Assembly: GCF_937980635.1 (NCBI RefSeq)
Contig: NZ_CALJPG010000031.1
Span: 1 to 64,000 of the forward strand
Reading direction: 5' to 3'
Length of the DNA: 64,000 nt
Source: an uncultured Campylobacter sp.
GTDB lineage: Bacteria; Campylobacterota; Campylobacteria; Campylobacterales; Campylobacteraceae
Below, piece by piece: positions 44,001 through 52,200 of this stretch (positions are counted from its first letter, which is position 1; each line of letters opens with the position of its first letter). The notes under the pieces are model-generated. The model was not told the origin of the DNA. It worked only from the letters and a program-made list of their open reading frames with translations, and did no database searches. The position numbers and the translations under genes are program-made.

Positions 44001-46060
44001 TCTTGATTGAGGATATTTTTAGCGTTTAAAGCTATGCCGTTTTGCGCATAGATGAGAGCTTTTTTATTGATTAGGCTTTCAGAGTTTGTTATCAGCTCGC
44101 CGCGCGCGATTAAAGAACCTAAATTTAAAATTTGCTCCTTTGCTTTTAAAGCTAAATTTCCAAGTGCGGCTATGATGCTTTCGTTTTTGATACTCTTTGC
44201 GTTTATGATCAGATCTTTATTGGAAATCAGCCTTTGCAAGGCGATAAAATTTCCTTGTAGGTTTAAGTATATATCGCCACTTGCGTAGATCCCTCCGTTA
44301 TAGCTCAAATCGTCCTTTAGCCCCAGATATAAACTACCGTCAGATCTTAACTTACCTAAAGCGCTAAGACTATCTAGGTTTAAAGCGAGATCCCCTTTGG
44401 AGCTTATCAGCCCCTCTTCGTTGTTAAGAGTGCCTTTGTTTATGATTAAATTTCCTCCGCTTAGGATAGAACCCTTAGAGTTATCTATGCTGTCGTAGCC
44501 TAAAAGAGCGCCTCCTAGGGAGATGATCTTTGAGCTTTCGTTGCGTAGATTGTTGCCGCGCAAGCTTAAGCCCTCTTGCACTATAAAGGTAGAACCTGAA
44601 AGGTTATAAAAATTTGGAATTTCAGAATCCAACGCCCTTAATACCATTAGGCTATTATCGTTTAAGAGACTCTCTTTTATATCTAAATAGCTTTCGTTTG
44701 AAAGTATCGCTCCGCCTATATTTGATATATGATCCGCGCTTATTATGCTAAGCTCGTTTTTGGATGGAGGGATAACTCCTGTTTTAAAAGAGTCTTTGCT
44801 CTCATCTAAGCTTAACTCCTTTAGTCTTTCGCTCTTAGCCGCTCCTATTACGGCTCTATCTTTGTTGCTTAGGCTTTTCGCTTCTATCTTTAAGGCAGAG
44901 CTTGAGCTTATGGAGCCTTTTATATTATCTAGCCTATCCGCTTTTATCTTTAGAGTATTAGCCTGTATATTTCCTCTGTTTTCTACCGAGGAGGCTTTTA
45001 TACCCAGATTAGAGGCTGAAATTTTAGAGCCCTTTTGGTTGGAGACGGTCTTGGAGCTGATTTGAGTCTGTCCGTTAGAACCTAGCTTTCCTTCATTTAT
45101 CAGATCTCCGTTGGCATCTATCTTTAAAGAGCTGTCCGCCAAGATAGCCCCTTTATTGTTTATGCCCGCTCCATCTTTAGTAGATATTATATTTATCCTG
45201 CCCGCATACATTCCTCCTAAGGCTGAGGAGTCTATGGATACGCCATTGGGATGCGATCCCCCTTCTTGCTCGATCTTTAGATTATCCTGCCTCAATCCGG
45301 AGTTTGTATTTTTTAAAGATACCTTACCGTCAGTCGCTACTACGTTGATCTCGTTTGCGTAAATTTTACCCTCCAGCTTTAGGCTATTAGATATTACGTT
45401 TAGATAATCTCCGTTGTCGTTTAGGCCATTCGCTCCTATATTTATAGAGCCTTCCTTGCTTATGTTTAGGGATTTAAGATGTCCGTTTTCATAGGAGGGT
45501 GTGGTGGTGCTTAACGTAGTGGAGGAGGAATTTATTATGGTAGCGCCGTTTACGTTGATGCCGCTAGGATTAGCGATGATGAGATCGGCTTTTCTGCCCG
45601 CTATCTCTATATTACCCTGTAAATTTGAAGGAAGAGGCGAGTTTACCTGATTGATTATAAGCTTAGCCTCGCCGCGATTGAGCCTCGGATTTGGCGGTAT
45701 GTAGCCTGCAGTTTTACTTATGGATCCTGCTTGAGAGTTATTAAATACCGTGCCCTCTTTAGGAGTGTTGAGCTTGGAGTATTCGTTGATAGAAATCCCC
45801 TTATCGTTAGGGGAAGCGATATCTATTTGAGTGGCGGGAGCATTCGGAGTTTGAGACACCGAAGCTCTATGATTTACGGGAGCGGAGTTATCGGGTATTA
45901 TCTCGCAATATGAAAAACAGGGAGCCAGCAAACTAAGAAGCAAAAGAGCGGCAAGGCGTTTCTTCGCTTGGGTAAAGACGCCGAAATATTCTTTTGTATC
46001 AGTAGGGGCGCTAAGACGCCCTGCGCCATTAAAAATAGAGCTTAAACATAAGATTTGCAT
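38060..46060 (-). CDS. CdiA/FHA-type two-partner secretion exoprotein with toxin tip
   Basis: A 2,666-residue adhesin-toxin. The N-terminus is an extended signal (KKRLAALLLLSLLAPCFSYC), then a TPS domain (about 65-300) with NRGEAKLIINQVNS and ADLIIANPSGINVNGA. Long FHA-type beta-helix repeats follow (ALGNLALKAKEQILNLGSLIARG and similar). A non-repetitive block near 750-1100 with TCNGDGWGCSG and charged helices is a likely receptor-binding region. More FHA repeats, a coiled segment (about 1740-1810), then the duplicated region 1814-2268. The unique tip has HELVH (2383-2387) and ends GFGENIRYADNA...HALKEANLDG...YDIYYHKESKTIFLKHK, resembling nuclease-type polymorphic toxins. RBS GGAGG is 8 nt before ATG. 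No VENN motif seen. Confidence 0.88.
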   Translation of the reverse strand: MQILCLSSIFNGAGRLSAPTDTKEYFGVFTQAKKRLAALLLLSLLAPCFSYCEIIPDNSAPVNHRASVSQTPNAPATQIDIASPNDKGISINEYSKLNTPKEGTVFNNSQAGSISKTAGYIPPNPRLNRGEAKLIINQVNSPLPSNLQGNIEIAGRKADLIIANPSGINVNGATIINSSSTTLSTTTPSYENGHLKSLNISKEGSINIGANGLNDNGDYLNVISNSLKLEGKIYANEINVVATDGKVSLKNTNSGLRQDNLKIEQEGGSHPNGVSIDSSALGGMYAGRINIISTKDGAGINNKGAILADSSLKIDANGDLINEGKLGSNGQTQISSKTVSNQKGSKISASNLGIKASSVENRGNIQANTLKIKADRLDNIKGSISSSSALKIEAKSLSNKDRAVIGAAKSERLKELSLDESKDSFKTGVIPPSKNELSIISADHISNIGGAILSNESYLDIKESLLNDNSLMVLRALDSEIPNFYNLSGSTFIVQEGLSLRGNNLRNESSKIISLGGALLGYDSIDNSKGSILSGGNLIINKGTLNNEEGLISSKGDLALNLDSLSALGKLRSDGSLYLGLKDDLSYNGGIYASGDIYLNLQGNFIALQRLISNKDLIINAKSIKNESIIAALGNLALKAKEQILNLGSLIARGELITNSESLINKKALIYAQNGIALNAKNILNQDASNILSGGDIVINTSLLSNEALSNIISQRNLNIFNERGGEGKADEIINASSLIYAKNTLNIGAKKLNNRSVNEPVKRVQSTGYNIDFTCNGDGWGCSGVAIPLKVNAAEIKERILKQNPNISPDELNAKIMEELSEQDMNLYVLSLYKNTRLPGEDTRLYDAITLSLKDNLFGIRRSKPHKKERLRQISYSINKEYISEDSLSKFMGSNIISAGDSNLNIDELNNDKSVIYAYNDLLLNVKSLNNRSLSLNHSITSQAEYRWKHKSHGGKGGYSDQKIIYYSQPAIISIIGAKKDIKGYAGDISNLNSHGQINSGNAPTLIKEAFSKIDYSLIGKGLGNPNALNLDKNDLAPSLNNEADMQDIIRPSYINNLFSPISSKFYNTFYVYSELIPDFSYMHNKLSLLYDKKRTSLNSSEEDDGTLLSSAPSLIYAGGSIDLSVNGDLRNEGIIYAGSNMSLKAGSVSNLNSASIIAANALSISAKKDIINASSLIQGRSVSLNAGRDIVHKTLSKEINLNRAYGDQSSTYIGTISNIKSIEGDVALNAARDITVTGASIDSAANLILNAAKDVNINSAEEKLSYNFKSKGGYYKEDIVKNTSSKLNSKDNILIKAGGIAISGADINAHNGDALLQAKNSINLSGDIDSNYYESKFKESGFLSKKSTTTKALNQSVVPTSIRAKNIMLSSQEADINIAGSALKAKEAIDMQAGNNINISPLSYNSLNYKNSSKSSLGGLKASMDMHSLYKRNLQSSSLSSETGDINLRAKNDLGLISADISSGRNLNLGAGNSINILAAKEYKEELSAHKKRSFNPLSVFNYPVAIAASVGAMDNIALEAGIEKIGGSNFTEVYRSDYNSKQVKEGISKLSDIKAAGDISLNSPTAFITSNMKAGGDINIDAKNLTISAATNEYSEHNVAKSASVSITKAKDSLNQMKPKSLDEFKKDTSIKVKLADASYDKSNTNLYGTETVSSNMEAKNITLRGDNSLSVIGSSLKAEEDLNLISKDGNINIINSTDTASSSSSSKHLEGSLSLTVQNEYAQLAPAAIALAEAIKQLNQTKKQFKEYKDQKNALQDKLIELKNRYKAKEVGIDYSDIEDLQNIIEDVKDEEKYYLSNIALATANVASKTAALISQKSAASASSYTWGFSVGASAELSGTASKDSSKSTGSLASNLSGKNIKILTDSNKDTAINIKGSNLYASNDIHLNTHNLFIDASQDSYEAKQSSKTVSGRVSATMYGGGGGSAGLDYSRSNMKEDSLSHNNAKVYAGHNIYALASNDALIKGANLRADNVLALKVGHDLSLHSLRDSYNYDSKSSSIAAGIGVSGTKTNSDPDNPFDISNNIVRYSNSKLSSINANYSRSKSSTMVKQTVLSSITAKELNIEVGANTDLKGSLIAAGYYDENGNFIDNGKLRLKTDTLTFSNLSNTRYDKSNSLSIGANYAFKDPQQGSESKENDTQAKDSQNAQSKESSTDPKSKISSINYSNNRNLSYSMSKSLATIGRGELIVGDKDISSLSKDELASLQSDPNNKALYNSDDLTRLNRDSSKLSKELYSTKLNSNVDASVDMRLFSEGGRNEIKDELNRGSAIDEAINLIATTENAKVSKIFDYIGGFTSGYDKDSMSLAANLDVLNDPSADIFKKQRAAQDIANQMGVKVKFANLNRGSGGKFNSDDPNAVYINTKHISNAKEFMTSLRHELVHRSDNKRGSFIPKDPAQNQFATNYALGMLSMSEKALRLNGRSLNDYSPKVNPNDKTVVADTRYFYSLDQRKSDDAAVAAVLPIIEAASASIFFIKTRQLSKDFGNWLTNWYEGDQYNAYWNYPGKYPDNGGTTKERSNINYDRILNDLENKNIQARSWDKNDHIKIFPKNREEKLPYTQMPQSPIKPELTIGGGIQGRETGFGENIRYADNAKDAKRVGSNAAANELAKTRDYADAHALKEANLDGQFDKIPSHYDIYYHKESKTIFLKHKTTGRMIEAQ
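39258..40622 (-). repeat. direct repeat copy B (inside cdiA)
   Basis: The partner of 36141-37505, encoding residues about 1814-2268 of the large protein, ending just after the conserved SVDMRLFS-GGRNEIKD junction. Homology stops at that junction on one side and at the signal-peptide fusion on the other. Confidence 0.9.
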
Positions 46061-46315
46061 ACTAATAACCTCCGATTGCGATGGGTTTATATCTTAAATT
46101 TCTTGAATACTTTCTTAAAAAAATAGTAAATTTAGGATATTTTATTTAAAATTTGTTTGAATTAACTTTGGAGTTCGGTCTGGGCGCAGGATTGCTATTT
46201 CTCGGCTCTTAGTACGGCGTATCTGCGCTAAAATAGTTAGTAAAATTTATTAAGCATTATATAGTCTTAGTTTATATTAAACGCCGCGGTAAGCGCCGAT
46301 AAAATTTCGCTAAAT

Positions 46316-48331
46316 TTAAAAGTCGTAGCTTAAAGAGAAATTTAAAGCGGGACTATCCGTTTTAAAATTTTCCGGTTTGCTAATAGGAAAAGCCACCAAA
46401 AGATCATAGGTAAAAGAGCCTGAAATATTTCCTCTAAGGCCTACGCCTCCTCCGCTAAGCATTTCACCCTCTGCTGGATAATCTTTTCCCTTAGAGCTGA
46501 GTTTGCCGACATCAAAGGCCAGGTAGACGCCGTTGTTTTTAAAATACTTATATTCCAAGGTATTTCTTATATAAAAACCGCTATCTCCAAGCAGGCTCAT
46601 CTGCCCGTCAAACCCTCTAACGCTATAGTATCCGCCGATATTTAGCCTATCTATGGGGCTAAGATGAGTGCTGGCTCTTCTTGCATAAAGCTCCAGTTCG
46701 TAGCTTAAAGGGATGGCGGAGGATCTGGTTTTAAAATTTAACGCGGCGTTTATCAAATGGTACCTTGAGCTTCCGCCGCCGAAGTCTTCATCGGGCGCCC
46801 TTAGAGCGTTAAACTCCCCCGTGGATTTTAGGTACGAAAGCATCATCTCTACCGAAGAGTTGTCAAAAAATACCTTGGATTTTAGCCCCGCCTCATAGCC
46901 GCCTTCACGCTTTCTTTGGTTACTAAGCTCATAATCTTGTATATAGTTTTTATACTTTTTTTGCCAAATTCTAAAAAACAGAGAATTTTTGGAGTTTTGA
47001 TTTCTAAAATATACGTAGTTAAGATCCAAATTTCTTCTAACGCTGCTTCCGCTATAGGTATAAAGCTCATACGCTCCAGGCACTATTTGATCATAGGTGT
47101 ATCTGTTCTGCCAAAAAGATAGAGAAAAGTATCCAAAAGGTATACTAAAGCCCGCATAGTAATTAGCTGATCTTCCGCTCTTGCTATCATCTCCTAAAGA
47201 TTTTTTATCTCCTCTTAAAAAATTTCTACCGTAAGAAGCAAATACGCTCTCGTTTAATCCAAGCAAATTTAAGCCGTAAAGCATAGCTGCACCTTGGTAT
47301 TTGCCGCTAGATTTGGAGCCCATATTATCCGCGCTTAATCTAAGCAATAAAGGAGAGCTTTGCTGCTTAGAGATATTGATATCGGAGTAGCCCTGCTTTG
47401 CGGAAGGGCTTAAGCTTATCTCCGCCTCGCTTCTTGAAGCGGCATTAAAATTTTCCATAGCCTGCTCCAGATCTCTTAAGCTTAAAATCTCTCCCCTCTT
47501 ATCGCCGCCGAATGCGGTAAAGATGCTCCTTTGATTTTTAGCTCTAGAGCCCGGCTCAAGCGAAATCTCGCCTATGCGTCCGGGATGCAGAGCCAAAAGA
47601 AGGGTGCCCGAGGAGATGTTTTGCTGGGGGATGGAAACGGACGTAGTGATAAAGCCTGCGGATATGATTTTGTTGTTATACGCTCTTGCCAGAGCTAAAA
47701 TTTCATCGCTTCCCAAGCAGTCGCCGCTTTTAAATTTAAGCTCTTTTAGAGTGGAGCTTAGAATTCTTTCAACCCCGGGCGGAACGGAATGATCGGAATT
47801 CGAGGTAGAATTGATGGACTTAGCGAGAGTTTTTACTTTCGCGCGCCCCAAGTTTTCATCATTCGGCTTAAAGGGAAGAACACCCCAGCCAGCACCGTCT
47901 TTAGGGTTAACGGCTGGAGTTTTGGGATCATCTTTGTTTTTAAATTCGTAATCCGCTTCGTTAAATTTAGAATCCGCGCTACTTTTCTGCTCGTTTTGCG
48001 CTTCTGCGCTAATCAGTTTGATATCATAAATTTTAAAGCAAATTCCCGCTTTCTTGGGCTCCGCGGTTGCGCTTGAAGCGAGAGACTCTTCGCTGCGTAT
48101 CGTTATGAAAGGATCCTCGGTGCCCTGTCTAATTGATCTTATTCTTTGCTCTTCGGAATTTATGGCGCCAGAAATATCGGCAGGAGCAGCCATTAACACT
48201 TTAGGAGCTAGGCTTAAGCCTATAAAGATAGAAGCTAGAATAAGCTTGACGCTTTTAACGCCACAGGGTTGCAAAGAGGCTCCTTTAAATTTGCTATCGT
48301 AGCGATAAGATAATGGTTTTTTATAAAACAT
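46316..48331 (-). CDS. CdiB/FhaC-type outer-membrane two-partner secretion transporter
   Basis: A TpsB protein of about 671 residues. Signal region VKLILASIFIGLSLAPKVLMAA; POTRA-like part with VERILSSTLKELKFKSGDCLGSDEI and AYNNKIISAGFITTSVSIPQQNI; and a C-terminal beta-barrel with GGYYSVRGFDGQMSLLGDSGFYIRNTLEYKYF, where VRGF is the conserved loop-6 VRGY/F motif. It ends in aromatic SLSYDF, typical of outer-membrane barrels. The frame opens at a TTG (48370), but the ATG at 48331 seems likelier; neither has a clear RBS, so the start is uncertain. A long linker rich in Lys, Asp and Asn (about 90-170) is unusual. It secretes the CdiA-like protein 255 bp downstream. Confidence 0.88.
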   Translation of the reverse strand: MFYKKPLSYRYDSKFKGASLQPCGVKSVKLILASIFIGLSLAPKVLMAAPADISGAINSEEQRIRSIRQGTEDPFITIRSEESLASSATAEPKKAGICFKIYDIKLISAEAQNEQKSSADSKFNEADYEFKNKDDPKTPAVNPKDGAGWGVLPFKPNDENLGRAKVKTLAKSINSTSNSDHSVPPGVERILSSTLKELKFKSGDCLGSDEILALARAYNNKIISAGFITTSVSIPQQNISSGTLLLALHPGRIGEISLEPGSRAKNQRSIFTAFGGDKRGEILSLRDLEQAMENFNAASRSEAEISLSPSAKQGYSDINISKQQSSPLLLRLSADNMGSKSSGKYQGAAMLYGLNLLGLNESVFASYGRNFLRGDKKSLGDDSKSGRSANYYAGFSIPFGYFSLSFWQNRYTYDQIVPGAYELYTYSGSSVRRNLDLNYVYFRNQNSKNSLFFRIWQKKYKNYIQDYELSNQRKREGGYEAGLKSKVFFDNSSVEMMLSYLKSTGEFNALRAPDEDFGGGSSRYHLINAALNFKTRSSAIPLSYELELYARRASTHLSPIDRLNIGGYYSVRGFDGQMSLLGDSGFYIRNTLEYKYFKNNGVYLAFDVGKLSSKGKDYPAEGEMLSGGGVGLRGNISGSFTYDLLVAFPISKPENFKTDSPALNFSLSYDF

Positions 48332-48412
48332 CGATTGCGCCCATTTTTTACGATCGGAATATTGCCGCAAAAGAAAACTTTTTATAGCTTAAGCTGGCAA
48401 AAGCATCTATTG

Positions 48413-48480
48413 GCATATATTCGCATATATTCGCTTTTTATAGGCTTTGTCTTCCGCTAGGGCTATCAATTAAAATTGAT
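48413..48480 (-). promoter_or_regulatory. repeat-rich upstream region of the cdiB-like gene
   Basis: Two adjacent copies of GCATATATTC (48413-48422, 48423-48432), a TATAAA on the minus strand at 48442-48437, and an inverted repeat ATCAATT-AA-AATTGAT at 48465-48480. Their position 80-150 bp ahead of the gene suggests promoter and operator elements. Confidence 0.35.
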
Positions 48481-48653
48481 GATAATACACTAATTTTTTA
48501 AATTTTCGGGCAAGGCTTCTTGGGTTTCGGTGCTAATTGAGATTTTAGATTTTATTATGCCTAGAATTTTGATTTTTAATATAGTAGTTTCTCTTAAACT
48601 ACCTGTATAATCTAGCGTTTTTAGCATTTGAAATTTTTTTGAAAAAATTTACA
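48481..48653 (+). other. AT-rich spacer between cdiB promoter region and tRNA
   Basis: No gene. A plus-strand TATAAT occurs at about 48606-48611 but no open frame follows it. Confidence 0.35.
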
Positions 48654-48675
48654 AAAGCCGTAAAGTATGGCTTTC
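48654..48675 (-). terminator. terminator after tRNA-Arg
   Basis: On the minus strand AAAGCC and GGCTTT pair around a 9-nt loop, about 45 nt after the tRNA, followed by TTGTAAATTTTTT. It fits a rho-independent terminator of modest strength for the kinase-regulator-tRNA transcript. Confidence 0.5.
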
Positions 48676-48717
48676 AAAAAAATCAAAAAATTAAAAATAG
48701 GGATGAAATTTGATAGA

Positions 48718-48794
48718 TGGTGTCCCCGACAGGATTCGAACCTGTGGCCTCAAAATTAGGAATTTTGCGCTCTATCCTACTGAGCTACGAGGAC
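48718..48794 (-). tRNA. tRNA-Arg (anticodon CCT), CCA encoded
   Basis: A complete cloverleaf: acceptor GTCCTCG/CGGGGAC, D-arm GCTCAGTAGGATAGAGC, anticodon arm CAAAA-TTCCTAA-TTTTG with anticodon CCT, T-arm ACAGG-TTCGAAT-CCTGT, discriminator A and a genomic CCA. It reads the rare AGG codon. It lies just downstream of the response-regulator gene; the toxin locus begins beyond it, so the tRNA may mark the island edge. Confidence 0.97.
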
Positions 48795-48806
48795 AAAATC
48801 GACAAT

Positions 48807-49187
48807 TTAATCGCCGATAATATTCATAACATCGTCTAGTTTTTTGTGAAGATCTTTGTCATTGATGGGCTTTGTCATAAAGTCATAAGCACCTTTATTT
48901 AAAGCCTCTCGTTTAGCGGTCTCGTCCGTCGTAAGGACAATGACGGGGATATGAGCTATACTTTCTCTAGCGTGAAGATTATCTAAAAATTCCAGCCCAT
49001 TCATCACAGGCATTACGATATCTAATAAAATTAAATCAACGGGCTGAACTTCGAGTACGGCAAGGGCGTCCAAGCCGTTTTTGGCTTGGAGTATGGTTTG
49101 GAATTTGCCGTATTTTTTTAGCATAACTTCAAGTAACTTTAAATTTATAGCGTCGTCATCAACCGTTAAAACTTTCAAATCTCTCAT
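48807..49187 (-). CDS. single-domain response regulator (CheY-like)
   Basis: A 126-residue receiver domain. Acidic pair DDD near residue 10, phospho-acceptor D56 in LILLDIVMP, Thr in IVLTTDE and Lys in FMTKPIND complete the active site. No output domain, so it likely acts by protein contact or in a phosphorelay. It begins 14 nt after the hybrid kinase gene and is probably its partner. Confidence 0.92.
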   Translation of the reverse strand: MRDLKVLTVDDDAINLKLLEVMLKKYGKFQTILQAKNGLDALAVLEVQPVDLILLDIVMPVMNGLEFLDNLHARESIAHIPVIVLTTDETAKREALNKGAYDFMTKPINDKDLHKKLDDVMNIIGD

Positions 49188-49201
49188 TTAAAACCTCATC
49201 C

Positions 49202-52200
49202 TTATATATATTTTTGTGCGAGTTTCTCAAGACCCGACTTGGTGATATTGTAACTAGCGACTTCGCTAAATAGTGGATTTTCATCGTTGTCGTTAGAAAA
49301 CAGCACTAGCTTTGTCATAGGCGCTTTTAGGCGTAAGCTCTCTAACGCCGCCAAGTCTAGCCCTGCTAGCTTTTTATCAACCAAAACAAGCTTATAGCTG
49401 CCCGTAGCCGCCATAGAAATAAGCTGGTCGAAATTGCCCGCAATTTCTACGTCTTTATACTGGTGTTTTAATATGCTGGCAAAAATTTTACTTTCCATAA
49501 TGTTTGCCTTGCATATAAGTATATCTTTTGTCGGCACACGCGCACCTTTAGCTTTCACTACGTCATCGGAAACTATGCTTTTTTTAGGAACTAGCTTCAT
49601 TATCGTCTTTGGCACTTTGACAGTTTTAATGACCGTCTTAGGCACCTGGCGTTTGACAAGCTTTTTAACCAGCTTCTTTGTAGTTCCACCGGCAGGCGCT
49701 GCATCAGATCGTTTATCACCGATAAAATTATCTAACATTTGAGCTAAGATATCTTTTTTGATTGGCTTGGTGCAGTATTCGTCAAGTCCTGCTGCCATAA
49801 ATTTCTCTCTATCGCCCTTTAGCGCATTGGCAGTAACAGCCACGATCGGGATGTGGCGAAGATTATTCTCGTGTTCGTATTGCTTGATCTGCTTTGTAGA
49901 TTCGATACCGTCCATAACAGGCATCGAAATATCCATAAATATGAGATCATAGTCGTTATTAGCTTTTCTGGCTTCCAGTGCTAAAAGCCCGTTTTCTACT
50001 ATCGTCAAATTCATATTAAAGCTATTTAACGTATGCTTCATAAGCTTTTGGTTGATCTCATTATCTTCCGCTATAAGAATTTTAGCGTTATATTTTCTAT
50101 TGACCAAAGGTACATTTTCATCGGCAGGATTTCGCTCTACCGGCACTTCAACCTCTTCTTCAACTTCGACATCCTCTTCGACCATAATGGTTTCTTCCTG
50201 CTGCTCGTCTTCGTATACGGTGACGGGCACCTCGACCATCTCCTCTTCCTCAGGCTGCGGGATAACTACCGGTTCGACTTTTACGCTAACAGGCTCGATC
50301 TCGGGCTCTTCGACATAGTCGTTTTGAGTAGCAGGCTCCACCTTAGGAATATCTACAGGCTCCGGCTCAATACTCGGCTCTTCGACAGGAATATTTTGAG
50401 CTGCTGGTTCTACTACTGGCGTTACCGGTTCAGACTCGATATTTGAAGGCTCCTGTTTAACCTCTTCAAGTTTTGGCTTGATAGGTTTTAGTTCAGGCTC
50501 AATTACTACCGGCTCTGGCTCAACAGCGATAGGTTCTGGTTCGATTATCTTTTCAGTTGGAATTTCAGGTTCTGAAAGTTTAACACTTGAAATTTCATCT
50601 TCATGAGCAGAAACACTTGAAGTATCAGGCTTCGAAGCTTTAGCGATAGGAATTTCAGGCTCGGTTTTAACGGCTACAGGAATTTCTTCTTCTACGCTTG
50701 GAATTTCAACCTTTTTGGCAGGCTCTTGCACCTTGGCACTCGGTTTGATATCCGAAAGATCGATATCTATATCAGGAATTTCAATCTCAGCCTTAGGCGT
50801 CTCAACCTTAGCCTTTGGAATTTCTATTTTTGCAGGCTCAACCTTTACTTCTTCTTCCTCTTTTTTGATCTTAGGAAGCTCTATTTCGATATCAGAAAGA
50901 TCAATGCTAGGAGTTTCGGCTTTAGGAGCCTGGGTCTGCGTCGCATGTGTTTTGAGCCCCACAAAATCATCAGGAATTTCCAAAGATATAGGCTCATCGA
51001 TATCAGTCTGGGCATCCTTTGTGCTTGAAGGCTCTACCTTTGGCTTTTCTGCGCGCGGGATTACTATTTCAGGAATATCAATATCGATCTTTGGCGATTC
51101 AGGCTCTATCTTTTCAATCTTAATATCACTCATAGGCTCGATATCTATAGGCTTAATGACCGGCTCTTCCACCTTAGGAGCTTCTTTTTTGAGCTCTTGA
51201 GCAATACTAGGCTTACTAACAGCCTCCTCTTTATGCGCAGAATGAGCCTCGGCATCATGCGTACGCCTTCTGCTTTGCAAGATAGCGCGTAGCTCGTCTG
51301 CCGACGAAGTACTAGCATGTCGTAATTCATCGAGCTTGTTGATGATAGGCCTTTCTTTTACTACCGGCTCTTCCATAATCATTTCATCAGCGACGATAGG
51401 CTTTTCTACCTCAGCATCCAGCTTAATCTCATGCGTCTGTGGAGCAAAATCCGATCTGCTTAGAGCAATTCCGGATTTTGAAATTTTATCTAGCGTCTTA
51501 ACAAATTTAGTTAAGTTAAAAGGCTCTGTGAGGGTAAAAATTTTAGAATTTGAAATACTAATACTTTGAAGCTCTTTCGGCTTAAGAGTTAAGATCGTAG
51601 GCATACTCAATATATCGCTAACCTCGCCGTAATTCTTAAATCTAGTGATAAGAGCGTCATATTTATTATTATTTTGCGCTGAGCGGAACTGCGCGTTTGT
51701 ATTAAATATCGAAATTTTACCGCCTAGCTTGCTGATATAGTTTTTAACGATATCATTATACATCGTATCGGCGCTATCGGCTAAAAGCGCAAAATTTAAT
51801 CCTTTGATACTTTCAAATACTGCGTCCGCATCGGTCTTTTGTGTCTCTTTAAAAGCAAGGGTGAAATAAAATCTAGTACCTTTTCCTACGGTAGATTTAA
51901 CCTGAAGCTTACCACCCATCATCGCGACGTATTTGGACGAAATCGTAAGTCCAAGGCCCGTTCCGCCGTATTTACGCGTGATGGTAGAGTCTGCTTGCGA
52001 GAAGGCGTTAAATACGTTAGCGAGCTTATCTTCCGAAATTCCGATACCGGTATCCTCGACGCTAAACGTTACGATCGCCTCTCCCGGAGCTTTGCTAGGC
52101 TCTCTTAAAATTTCAACTACGATAGTGCCGTGCTCAGGCGTAAATTTGACCGCATTTGACATGAGATTGATAAGAACCTCTTTGATCTTCGTAATATCTC

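Noticed and set aside
40959..45362. Repeated phrases in the CdiA beta-helix as a possible CRISPR or satellite array
   Set aside because: They are degenerate 20-residue protein repeats (FHA type) without constant DNA repeats and spacers.
38143..48302. Many plus-strand frames antisense to the cdiA- and cdiB-like genes
   Set aside because: They arise from Ser/Leu-rich codon use of the FHA repeats on the other strand and have no start signals of their own.
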